A stretch of 64,000 bases of DNA from Azolla caroliniana. Lineage: Eukaryota; Polypodiophyta. The notes under the pieces are model-generated. The model searched no databases and was not told the DNA's origin. It was given only the letters and a program-made list of their open reading frames with translations. A program made the translations under genes and the position numbers. Below are positions 28,740-39,155 of the stretch, one piece after another. The stretch is from the NCBI GenBank assembly GCA_043228905.1, contig JBHGNT010000017.1, positions 11,036,001-11,100,000 on the forward strand, written 5' to 3'. The number at the start of each line of letters is the position of its first letter. Position 1 is the stretch's first letter.

Positions 28740-30336
28740 TGCCGCGTGTTCTTGATCTAGGAGTCTGTGCCCATGCGGGTTTGGAAAACCAGCACCGCTC
28801 GATCGATGGCGAACTCCTTTTCCCTTGCGTTCCGGTGTCGATCCACAAATGCTTTACACCCTCGTTGTTCTTGCTCCACACAACCATGCTGTGTATGCGT
28901 TGTTCCCCGAGTTCGAGTAGCTGGTGGAGCCGTACCTCCTCCTACTTGGCTTCAGATAGTCGGTCCCGTACCTGAATCCGCAAACTGGGTACCTGAAATT
29001 CTACCGGCATCATAGCCTCCAGCCCAAACACTAGTCGAAACGGTGTTGACTGTATGCTTGTTTAACTGGCCGTATGAACCTCACCTTCAAGAGTTTGTCA
29101 ATTTCTTCTTTTACACCGGTCGCGTAGTTTGGGTTCATGCGGTAGAGGCGCTGCTGGACGGGTTTTGCGTCGGTTGCTAAAGTGATCTTATGTTGATAGA
29201 ACTTGGGATCCAACCCCTTCATGTCCTCGTGAGCCCAAGCGAACACATCTTTATATTTCTTGAGTAGTGTGATCATCGTGTTTCTCTGGTCCGGCCTTAA
29301 TTCCTTTGCGATGGAGAGGAGACGGGGTTCTGACTCCGTCCCCACATTTACTTCGTCCAGGGCGGAGGCGGCGACTCGTCGTGAAATTTCCATTTCCCTT
29401 TCGAATGTTGCCCGTGCTCTGCTGAGTTCCAATATGGACTCTAGGTTTGGTTCGTAAGCCTCATCGTGGAGAATAGTGGCCGTTGCATATTCCGCCGCGG
29501 TTGTGATCACGTCGATTTCGAACAGCGGAATGATCCGAGGATGCTCATCTAGGTATGCCTCTAATTCTACATCCTCCACCCCAACCATCATATTTATATC
29601 TTCTACGTATAATGGTGTTATACCCTTGGGTTGTGGCGTGCTTCCTTCCGTAGGTACGCGAAACTTAGCGTGTGTCCGTGTCGGAAACTGATACACTTGT
29701 GTTGCCAGCTCTGCTTGATATTTGCTGCCCGAAGCCATGGTCTACCCAGAAGCACTAGGTATGCCCCTAGGGCGTCCAAGGCAAGGATGACCGTCGAGAT
29801 GTCGAAGCGATGTCCGCCCACTATAATGCCTATCTTGCGAATTAACCCAATGGTCGTACTGAGCGGGTATCTGCCATTCGGAGCTAGAATGGGCAAGCCT
29901 CCCATTCTGAAATGCCTAACTGCTCGCAAGTTTTCGCGCTAATTACATTGACGCCTGAGCCGCCATCGATTACGCATCCAGGAATTTCTTGTCCGTGTAA
30001 TATTAATGTAATAGCCGGGTTGTGGTGATCCACTACAGGCGGTTCGTCGCTAACATCTGTAAGGTTTGTAGCGACGCTCACCCCGGGTATGCCTGTCACC
30101 CGTTCTTCCATGGTTTGGCGAAAGCGTGGAACTAGCTGCAACAGCTTCTCCATGGTTAACGTTATCTCGTAGCCCGCTAATGCCTGCCAAATGGGGTCCG
30201 GGACCGGTCCTTCGTCCTCCACTCGCTCCCTCGTATTTGCGGACTCCTTCCGCATGCGTGTATTGGTCGCGTTAGCTTTTTCCACCCATGCCTGGGCTTG
30301 TTGTCGTATCTCATCTTGCGCGACCCAATCAGCCAT
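28740..30336 (-). pseudogene. TatX-2 gag end, protease, RT start fused to integrase end
   Basis: The frame contains the end of gag, the protease VIDGGSGVNVIS, a frameshift near 29890, and the pre-RT region to KVRFIRPVKQA. It then jumps straight to the integrase C-terminus (TSIQSTPFRLVFGLEAMMP, from about 29050). About 2.3 kb present in TatX-1 is missing. The junction shares AAACAAGC with both parental sequences, so a microhomology deletion is likely. Downstream, a TAG and a frameshift break the remaining integrase tail, which ends near 28740. Confidence 0.8.
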
Positions 30337-30339
30337 TCT

Positions 30340-31640
30340 TTTTTGCTAGCGTGTCGTGACTTGCTGCACTTCTGCCATAATTGTATTGACGGCGGGCCCC
30401 TTGCCCTTTCGTGCTAGGCATTGTGTGGCATAATGTCCGGGTTGCTGACAAATAAAACAATGGATGCTTGATTCGCCCTTCTCAGCTCCTGGTGGTGTGT
30501 GCCGATCCCTTGGTGCGACTTGCTCCTCACGGTCCGGCCTTGTTTGTCGGAACGCATGCGGTGGTTCTTGGTGTGGTTCTTGGTGTCACTCATCTCCTGC
30601 AGGAGCTTTCGTTCTAACGCCGGTGATCTCGATTTTGCCGCGGCTTCCCACGATAACCATTGAAGCCGCCACGTTTGTTTGTTGGCCGGTGATTCTCATA
30701 GCGCCGGCCCCCTTTAGCATAACTCGGAGGTCCACGATAATTCTCATCCTCTGGTTCATCTTCCTCGGAATCGTTGTGATTTCGGTGATTCCGGTGCTGC
30801 CGGTCGTCACGTGGGTTGCGATCCACAAACCGTGGTCGGTCTTCTTGCCTCCTTTGTTCAGTACGGCGTGGGGGACGTTGTGTGTCCATGCTGCGTACTG
30901 TGGGAGTGGCTCTGTTCAACATATTGTATTCGCATTGTTCCACTATGTGAGCCTTTGAGTGGCCGATTGGGTAGTGGATTCGCATGTTGCACTCCACTGC
31001 GGAATGCCCCGAGTTCAAGCACATTGTGCACTGGATTGCTTGACGAAACTGGCGTTCCTCGTTTGGGGTAACGCTTGTCGTAAGGAGGACATAGAAAACC
31101 TTTCCTCCTCCTCGTCCAACTCAAGTTGTAACACTCGTTCAATGACCATATCCGTCGTTTCCCCTTTTACGCTATTGTTGTTGAGTGTTGCCCGTATAGG
31201 TCGGCGTAATGCTGCCAGAAATGTCTCTCGAGCCTCGTCCTCCGCGGGGCTCCGTTCTAGTTTTCCGCCGTAAATTTTGGAAACGTAAGCTGAAGTCTGT
31301 GATCGTCTCGGTTGACAGTTGCTTAATCGTGTAGAATTGTCTGAGGATTTCGCGTTGTGGAACCCTCCGATGGAAGAACCGCAAGAAGGCGGACTACATC
31401 TAATCGAAGGTTGTGATTGCTGGTAAATCCATTTGTGAATGCCAAAATGTCGCTCGCCCATCCAATGTTAACCCGAACTCTGTCATTTTTGACTGGTGCG
31501 CTACCGCCTCCGAAAGGCTCTACGCCATGTGGTTCACATTCCAGACATTAAGGAACATGCGAATATGGGTTGCGGCGTCGGTTTCGCTGTTAAAGCGGGG
31601 ATAGGTCGCTGAGGCGAGGCTTTTGCCGTGTGCATTCCTC
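30340..31640 (-). pseudogene. TatX-2 gag, broken
   Basis: The gag core is readable across several frames (MTEFGLTLDGRATFWHSQ; FSLRFQNLRRKTRTEP). The first zinc knuckle CTMCLNSGHSAVEC is intact. The second (YPIGHSKAHIVEQC) has lost its first two cysteines. The third (CFICQQPGHYATQC, near 30440) is intact. Stops and frameshifts throughout. Confidence 0.75.
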
Positions 31641-31748
31641 TACCTAGTGTGTGACGGACCTTGTGATTGGCCGGTCTTGTCGTGTTGGTTCTCTGGGGCA
31701 TCTGCGACTAAACATCCATTCGTCGTTGTTCGTCTGTGAGAAGACACA

Positions 31749-31765
31749 GATCACCAAGCGTGCCA
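31749..31765 (-). promoter_or_regulatory. TatX-2 primer binding site
   Basis: The minus strand reads TGGCACGCTTGGTGATC four bases inside the 5' LTR. It differs from TatX-1 and TatX-3 but matches TatX-4 (TGGCACGCTCGGT). Confidence 0.7.
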
Positions 31766-31769
31766 AAAG

Positions 31770-32208
31770 TGTTACCGATTAGGAACACGGTCTACAGTCA
31801 GTCCTTCGACCTAGACCTACAAGTGATTCTGAAACAACGAATGGTGGCGTCTATGCGTAATACGTAGGGAAATGTTCCCCGTAACCTAGCAGCGTATAAG
31901 GGAGACGGCTACAACCGACTCCTTAGTAGTGGTTACACTCACGTTCTTACACTCTCGGGTGTTCCAGACACACAGTAGATTAGCCGTAACTATACACCGA
32001 TTTTCAGAGGAGATAGAATTCTATTACGGTACGCTTCTTTACATTCCCAAAATACACGCCCCCTCTAACAAAGGTTTTCTGCCCTTTATATACGTACGGT
32101 CTATTTAGCCGTTCACGCTTCCTGCGTAAACCGTTACATGCATTATGATCTTATATTATTTCTTATTCCTACGCTCTTGTCCGTCGGTTACTAGTCCGGC
32201 GGACAACA
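31770..32208 (-). repeat. TatX-2 5' LTR
   Basis: It is 439 bp and about 94% like 25295-25732. Confidence 0.92.
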
Positions 32209-32213
32209 CCAAC

Positions 32214-34948
32214 GGCTGATCGGGGATCTGCAACAAATCGCTCTAGAAAAACAACAAACGCAGCAACCGCATGGGGAGTTAGCGTTACGGGTACAACAAC
32301 TCGAAGCAGCATTGCAACACCCAGTACATGTCCTAGCACTTCTAGATTTCGGAGCTAATTCCTGTTTCATGGATTGAAATTTTGCCTAAGCTTCTGAGAT
32401 ATCCTTAAGAAAACTTCCTTGCCCCGCATCTGTAGTAGTCATTGATGGTCGTCCCATTGCTTCCGAGAATATTGTAGAAGAATCAAAACCCATTTATGTT
32501 GTCCTAGGTAGTTTTGTGTGTGTAGTAGCATTTAATATAATTAGTAGTCCAGAGCATCTCATTGTCCTAGGATTACCTTGGTTTGAATTACATAATCCAG
32601 ACATTGATTGGAGAACAAAAGAAGTCTGACATCGACAACCCCAAGAATCTACTCATCGAGTTTCGACCATTTCACTACGTCAATTACGCGAAGACGGACA
32701 CAAGGAGGCAATGTTCCTATTTGCAATATCAGTACATCCTTCCAGCACTATTAAGGAAGAATCCTTAGTACAACTTCCGGCAAAATATCATCCTTATGCC
32801 GATGTTTTTGACAAGCTAAAAGCCGGTACTCTTCCTCATCATCGTCCCTATGATTGTCCCATCGATCTACAACCGGGAGCAGAGCCACCATGGGGACCAA
32901 TTTACAACTTGTCCCCCTTCCAAGTTAGAAGTCCTTCGAGCCTACATAGAGGAGAACTTGGCAAGGGGGTTTATTCGTCATTCGAAATCTCCGGCCGGTG
33001 CACCCATCTTCTTTGTCAAGAAGAAAGATGGCTCACTTCGTCTCATCATTGATTACCACGGCTTAAATAAAGTCACCATCCGGAATAGGTATGCACTTCC
33101 TCTTATATCAAGTCTTTTAGAGCGAGTTAATGGTGCCAAGTTTTTTACAAAAATCGATTTACGAGGAGCGTATAACCTCATGCGGATCCGACCAGGAGAT
33201 GAATGGAAGACCGCCTTTCGCACGCAGTATGGGCATTTCGAATATACTGTTATGCTGTTCGGTCTAACCAATGCACCCACAATTTTCCAACCCATGGCAA
33301 ATGATATATTCAGAGACCTCTTGGATATCTGTTTGATCATCTACCTGGATGATCTATTGATTTATTCGAAGACCCAGGAAGAGCACGATTCTCATGTACT
33401 ATTAGTACTAAAACAACTCTGCGAGAATGGTCTTTATGCCAAGCTAGAAAAATAGAGCTTTGATTGCAAGCAAGTGGAATTTCTAGGCTACGTCATCTCC
33501 TCAAAGGGCATCTCCATGGATCTACCTAAAGTCCAAATTGTGCTAGAGTGGCAAATTCCACGGTCGGTACAAGATGTACAATGTTTTCTAGGTTTTGCTA
33601 ACTTCTACAGCAAGTTTATACAGGATTACACGAAGATTATTTTACCTCTCACACAACTTACGACGAAGGGACAAGCATTTCTTTGGTCCAATGAAGCGAA
33701 CATGGCTTTTTGGCATCTTAAGAAAGCCTTTACATCGGCACCTATCCTAGCTCATGTGGATACAAGCAAACCATTCATCATGGAGGCCGACGCATCAGAT
33801 TTCGCCCTCGGTAGTATCCTTTCTCAACAAGGAGATAAAGAAGAGTTACATTCTCTAGCTTTCCATTCGCGCAAATTGAATGTTGCGGAAATCAACTACG
33901 AAATACATGACAAGGAGTTATTAGCCATCGTGGATTTACTTGTGCAATGGTGGCATTTTTTGGAGGGCTCTCCACATCAGGTCATTGTCTTCAGTGATCA
34001 CAAAAACCTTGCTTATTTCCAGAACGCTCGTGTGCTAAATCGACGGCAAGCTAGGTGGGCTCAATTCCTCACACGTTTTGATTTCAAAATCGCATATCGA
34101 CCGGGGAAGTAGCAAGGAAAGGCAGATGCACTATCACGGCGTTCATATCTTGCACCTTGTCCTGGTGATCCAACGTTCGATAATCAAAAGCAAGTAATCT
34201 TGGGACCAACACGATTGCCCACAACACGGATTTTTCACACCCCAATGCATTCCGAGATTACCGACACCATACGTGCGAACTTGAAGACGAACAATTTTGT
34301 TCAAGACATTCTGGCGCACATTGATACCTCTCGGGCATCCTGTTCCCAGTCTCAAAAACCAAGTATGGACTACCGACAATTCGAATATCATGATGGTTTG
34401 TTATTCTTTAAAAAGCTTCTATATGTCCCCGATTGCTCCTGTTGCCTTCAAATCGTCCAACGTTGTCATGACACCCATATGGCGGGACATTTCGGTAGCA
34501 CTAAGACGTTGGATCTAGTTCAACGATCCTTTTGGTGGCCCCATATGCGACGTTTTGTCGACGACTATGTTCGGACCTGTGATGCTTGCTGCCGAGCAAA
34601 GATGCCACGACACCATCCGTATGGCTTGTTGGAACCCTTACAGATTCCAAGTAAGCCATGGCAGTCTATTTGTCTTGACTTTATCACAGATCTGCCGGTC
34701 TCGAAGGGGTTCGATGCTATCTTAACCATCATCAATCGATATACGAAGACGACACATTTTGTGTCGTGTACTAAGGCCATCACTAGCGAGGAAACCGCCA
34801 CCCTTGTCATGCATGAGGTATTTCGGCATCATGGCCTCCCAGACAGTATCATCAGTGATCGAGGACCGCAATTCGTCTCCAAATTTTGGCAGCATCTCTT
34901 CAAGATGCTCAAGGTCTCTTGCAACCTCTCCTCCGACTACCATCCTCA
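32214..34948 (+). pseudogene. Chromo-1 protease, RT, RNase H and integrase part
   Basis: The sequence reads LALLDFGANSCFMD (protease, near 32340; DFG in place of DSG), then ILGLPW-type VLGLPWFELHNPDIDW, RT ([35 protein letters not shown], active site [11 protein letters not shown] near 33340), RNase H (MEADASDFALGSILSQQ) and integrase (H..H then CDACCRAKMP, Asp in CLDFITDLP, Asp in ISDRGPQF). It is cut at YHPQ, before the catalytic Glu. Stops include 32376, 32385, 32628, 33453 and 34110, with frameshifts near 32700 and 32910. The protease-RT spacer (VIDGRPIASE...HNPDIDW) is typical of chromoviruses of the Tcn1/Sushi kind rather than common flowering-plant lineages. Confidence 0.82.
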
Positions 34949-35344
34949 GCAAGCTCAACCGGATCCGGATCGACTGAATAAGCCTGAGCCGGATCGGTAT
35001 CCAGAAGGATGAGCCGGATCGGTGAGCTAGTGAGCAAGTAAGCCAGTGAGTCGGGGAGCCGGTTGGCCGGATCCAGCAGTATCCGGAAGCCTAGTAGCAG
35101 CCTAGACTGCTAAGTAGTTAATGACTCGTTGTTAGTGTCAGACGCTCGTGTGAGCATTGAAGTACACCGTACTTCTGTTAGTCCTTTAAGGACTTGTATA
35201 AATCGTGATATTGAAGCATGTTGTAAAGAGAGGGAGAACTATTATTGTTTTGAAATAGATTTTCAATGTTCTGCTCATTCTCTGTCTCTCTCGCATACAC
35301 TCTGTGTTTCTATCTCTCTCTCTCTCTCTCTCTGTTGCTACTCG
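34949..35344 (+). repeat. LTR-like fragment of an unidentified retrotransposon
   Basis: It is GGATCCGG/CCGGATC-rich at the left, then has a TATA box (TGTATAAATC near 35195) and a (CT)n run at 35309-35334, the profile of an LTR promoter and leader. No partner LTR is in the window. It joins truncated Chromo-1 integrase on the left and truncated GyD-2 gag on the right. Confidence 0.45.
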
Positions 35345-36254
35345 GCGGAGCCAATTTGTCTGACACTTTCGCACCTTCGTTTTTGCATCGATGGTCCGGC
35401 CACATCATCTGTGCACCATCGCGATTTTAGATTCTCCATCTCCTTTAGCAACTGCTCCACCTTGGTAGCGTCGATTCCCTTCTTGATCGTAGTATCCCGA
35501 GCCCGCGGTTGATGGTCTTCCAATCCGGATCTCGGTTTCGGAATCGGTTCCGAAACCCTCTTTTCTTCGTATCAGCCACATTGGTCATCTTTAATCGATC
35601 ATCCCTAAGTATAAACCATGTTGTTGCCGACGATATTCTCATCTTCCTCTTATCATATCCTCGGCATACTTTTTCAACTTCAGCCCAATTCTCGGTAAGT
35701 CCATTTGCACTGTTATCATCTTCAAGTTTGATCCCGATGTCCATTCTTTCTTTCCGATCGATCGATCTTACGAACATTAGGACTTTATCTACCCCCACCA
35801 ATCTTTGTTCGCGCTCCGAGAGTCGAGCAAAACGATGCTCAAACTCTAGGAATGCTTGCTTCGCGCTTTGGTGGGTCTTCTCCGATGCCATCCACTGGTC
35901 GAACTCGTGCCGAGCTCATCCCTTTGGTCTCTCGTAATCATATGCCTCTCATAAGGCTTCTTCGAAGGACCCCCATGTCGGGTTTTGCTACCGCATCTTA
36001 TGAATTCCCTCTTGTACCTCATGCGTGGCCACCCGACTGAAGGATATCACTTGCAATCCTTCCGGTATCCCACATCACATCATCGCCGCCTTGTAGTCAC
36101 ATAAATAGCGTGACACATCCTTTCCGTTGAATTGCCCGTTTCTTTGCACAAGCCGCTCTACTGCCGATTTGCTCTCCGACAACGCGCGTTGTTCTTGTAG
36201 TATGTGGTTTAACATCATGGTCATCATGGTCATCGCCTCTTGTGTATTTTCCAT
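35345..36254 (-). pseudogene. GyD-2 gag, broken
   Basis: From ATG 36254 the gag start aligns with GyD-4 gag (VERLVQRNGQFNGKDVSRYL against VVELEGQFDRRNVTKFL). After stops and a frameshift it continues as FLEFEHRFARLSEREQRLVG and GIKLEDDNSANGLTENWAEV, matching GyD-4 residues 130-205. The frame shifts again near 35450 and the remnant ends abruptly at about 35345. Pol is missing. Confidence 0.75.
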
Positions 36255-36272
36255 CTCCTTGCCACCCGACTT

Positions 36273-36288
36273 CACGTTGGGTTCACCA
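36273..36288 (-). promoter_or_regulatory. GyD-2 primer binding site
   Basis: The minus strand reads TGGTGAACCCAACGTG two bases inside the 5' LTR. GyD-4 has TGGTGAACCCGACGTG. The tRNA is not identified. Confidence 0.7.
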
Positions 36289-36290
36289 AA

Positions 36291-37090
36291 TGTATCGTGC
36301 CTTTCGGCGCCAGATCATTTGCGTGAGTCGGGTGGGAACCACTAGGGTTTTGGACTAGGAGAAGGAACAATTTGAGACGAATCTAGTTATGAACAGATTT
36401 TAAGAAAGAGATATAAAAATCTCGTGAATCCCACGAGTATAATGTATTTGATTAGATTAATCATTATTAAGATAAGAATATGAATTTGGATTGAAAGAGA
36501 GAGATATAGAAACCTCGTGAATCCCACGTTTATAGTTTGTTTCGTGAATCCCACAAATATAATTTATTAATTCGTGTTTTTTAGAAATCTATCCAATTTC
36601 CAAAAGATTTCACTCTCATTACATTGTGCTCCACATCCTTTTATAGTGATGAGAGAGTATTAGCAATCCATGATTTTTCTCTTACTATCAACTCCATGCT
36701 TTTTCTATCAATAGATTATATGTGTTCTCTAACATTCTTCTTCAAAAAGTGATCATGCTTTTTCTAACCTCATGCGTTTTTATCGACTATAGTGTTTATG
36801 CACGGTAGATGTGCATGTGTAACTTTTTTCTATCATGCGTTTTTCTTCTAACTAAAGCTTTTCCTAGAAAATATATGTGAACTTACCTTTTTATGTGGGA
36901 TATCTACTTTTTAACACTTATGATGTGTTAGTATAATGATAAGCCTTTACATTATAAACATGGAGGTACAATGTTCGAATCTTGACCTATACATGTAATA
37001 TATATTTTGATATTTCTTTCTTTTTCTTCATATTTATTTAATCGGTTATTTTATACGTTTTTCACGTAGTGTACGAAATACACTACGACA
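36291..37090 (-). repeat. GyD-2 5' LTR
   Basis: About 800 bp; on the minus strand it starts TGTCGTAGTGTA and ends GGCACGATACA at the primer site. It is similar along its length to 57238-58042. It contains several copies of GTGAATCCCACRA and an antisense tRNA-like module (36925-37005). Confidence 0.85.
36925..37005 (+). other. tRNA-like module inside GyD-2 LTR
   Basis: The plus strand has TAGTATAATGA (A-box-like) and GTTCGAATC (B box) about 35 bases apart, with GGAGGTACAA before the B box. It is antisense to GyD-2. Confidence 0.6.
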
Positions 37091-37094
37091 ACGT

Positions 37095-38684
37095 TTTGTG
37101 TGGGTTGGAAGCGGGAGGAAGCAGAGCGAGCGCGGCGATCTAACCCTTTGCTTAGAGTTGTTGCTCGAGTTCAATCCTCTAGGTCTTGGATGCCTTCCAC
37201 AGGTCTGTGGCAGTCTTAGCTTGTTGTCGCGCTAATTTACAGTTGGCGACCAAGTCTTTTGCCACTCGCGTTGTTCTGTCTAGTTCGCGATATGTTTCCA
37301 CAAGTGCTGTGTTAAGATCTGGAAGCTCAATGCGGGTGCGTCGTTTCTTCGTGCCCCATTTACGCCCCACCTTTTGTAATTTTAGTTCATCGTCTGAAGC
37401 CAGCTCGTTATCCAATGCCCTTTCGATTACTTGTTGCTCGGCATGTTCTTGGGCCATGCAACATGCGACAGCGACATGGAGACTAACCAAGAAGTCGATG
37501 AGCTCGTAAGTCGTGCCATGCTGCAAAATAGAACCGAGCTTGTATGCTAGCGTGGTGTCCGGAACTACAATGATGGATTTATCCAGAATGATGACTAGTT
37601 GTATCTCTTTAGCCGTGGATTCCGTTGTTGCCTTGTCATTACTACGGCGGTCGATTTGGTGGCGTTTCGTGGCCGGGCCCTTTGGAGTAGCACGTTCCTC
37701 GCCACTTCTCTTCGTTTGGAGTTTTGTTGCACAAGAAGTCTCTAGAGCAGGTTTGCAGATTTCAGTCTGTTTGGCCGGTCTTGGGCTAGGAGTAGTGCAT
37801 GGCGAAGTGACTTTGGGCACGGGGGTGCTGGGCTTAGCGTGGCCACAGATCGTGATGTTATCGATATTTTCCGTGGTTGTCTCGGCTTGTGTTGGAGTAG
37901 GGGTTGACGTTGGAGTATTGGCGTGCCATTCTTATTGTGGAAACTGCAAGGTTCGTTGTCGCTTGGCCTGAGTGGGGGGAGCGGGAAGCGCCAATATTTG
38001 GCGTTGTGGTGTCGGTGTTTGCGAAGGGTAAATCACGTCTATGTATTGTGCCAATACCGAAAGGAAATGCTTACTTGATTGGAAGGATGCTATCGTGGCG
38101 CGAATTCCTTTCCTAGTGAGTATACCCCAATCGACAACTCCGACTCGATATGTCGTGATGATTAAGCCGGCCCTCTTCTTGGGTATGCTATATGCATTGG
38201 CGGTGATACATCCATACTCCAAAAGAAAATGGGCCAGATTTCCAAAGAATTCATTGGAACCTTCGTGCGTGCGATGGGCCTTTGTGGATAGGGAGTATTC
38301 TCCGAAATATTGCTCCAAAATGTGTTGTGGTGGAGCGTCAACATCGTGTTTGTCCCCGCGCTTCAAACTAAGAGCCCAACAGATTTGATTGTTGGTAATG
38401 GTGTTCGGATGCACCCTCTTGGCTATTGTCTGTGCTTCGGGGTGTGGAGCAGTGTTGAGGACCCAAGCCATGCCTGTTGAGCCAAGTGCGGAGTTCGGTG
38501 GACACTTCGATCGTCATGGTTGTATCCGAAATGCAGGAAGGCGAGCAAGGATGGGAGTGAGGAGACAAAGATCGTGAGAGTGCTTGGGTGTAAGGGGTTA
38601 GGGTGCAAGAGGGAGTTTGAGTAGAAGATGAGAGAACTTGGGCGTCTTTGCAAAGTTGAGAGCTCTGTCTGTGTGTGCCTCTCT
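37095..38684 (-). pseudogene. TatX-4 ORFX, N-terminal two-thirds
   Basis: ATG 38517 opens MTIEVSTELRTWLNRHGL. A frameshift near 38465 leads to APHPEAQTIAKRVHPNTIT, then the head motif QYFGEYSLSTKAHRTHEGSN and RAGLIITTYRVGVVDWG, a TAA at 37932, a charged middle and the start of the coiled-coil region, with TAG 37179. The fragment ends at the GyD-2 LTR, so the C-terminal motif, hairpin and 3' LTR are lost. The 38518-38684 part upstream is leader sequence. It belongs to the same old element as the pol remnant at 54346-57237. Confidence 0.72.
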
Positions 38685-39103
38685 TGTTGTTCTCTGACCG
38701 GACAAGGCCTAACACAAGGTGTCGCGGAGACACTTCACCAAAGGGTGATTACGGCATAGGATTATGACTCAACGATTACACCGACTTACGTAGGTTACAC
38801 GATTAGAGCGCTTTTGTTAATTACACGCGTAAGATATAACAGTAATTACAGAACGGAAATCCACACAGAAGTATAAACACCATACGCTCTATTAATTATC
38901 CGCTGCGATTACAATGGGCTCCGGGCCTTTAAATAGGTTTCCGGTCCATAGTACAAAACGGTGCCTATCGCACCTATTCGGGATCCGTCCGGATCTGGAA
39001 CGGCATACCGTTTCCAGTCCGTCCGTCCATACTATGCTTATTTACAACCATACTTAATTAATTCCTTCACTCCGTATTTTGGACTTCTTGCCGGCCGGTA
39101 ACA
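38685..39103 (-). repeat. TatX-3 3' LTR
   Basis: It is 419 bp with ends TGTTG...GTAACA on the plus-strand reading. It differs from 48128-48546 at one base near 38727 and one near 38862. The minus strand has TATTTAAAGG near 38930 as a TATA box. Confidence 0.95.
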
Positions 39104-39147
39104 CATGGCACGCCCGTGGGACAGTACCTTGTAGGTCGAACCCTTCT
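39104..39147 (-). promoter_or_regulatory. conserved hairpin at the position of the polypurine tract, TatX-3
   Basis: The minus strand has GGG/CCC outer pairing (39141-39143 with 39118-39120), inner stem ACCT/AGGT, then GGGCGTGCCA and two bases before the LTR. The 20-nt distance between outer strands equals that in TatX-1 and is one shorter than in TatX-2. Confidence 0.55.
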
Positions 39148-39155
39148 CGGCCCCT

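Larger units (their letters stand above)
25295..32208 (-). mobile_element. TatX-2, older internally deleted TatX element
   Basis: It is 6914 bp on the minus strand. The LTRs are 438 and 439 bp with about 28 differences by eye (about 6%). The flanks CCAAT (25290-25294) and CCAAC (32209-32213) are a target duplication with one change. It inserted in Chromo-1 gag. Most of RT, RNase H and integrase have been deleted, and several stops occur. Confidence 0.88.
14679..34948 (+). mobile_element. Chromo-1, chromovirus-like Ty3/gypsy split by two insertions
   Basis: The pieces are 14679-15036 (LTR/leader), 25116-25294 (leader and gag start) and 32209-34948 (gag end, protease, RT, RNase H, integrase). 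TatX-1 and TatX-2 account for the gaps. The right end stops abruptly inside integrase at 34948. It is decayed by stops. Confidence 0.75.

Noticed and set aside
34949-35344. 3' LTR of Chromo-1
   Set aside because: It shares no sequence with the leader at 14679-15036 and joins in mid-integrase, so it is a different element's fragment.
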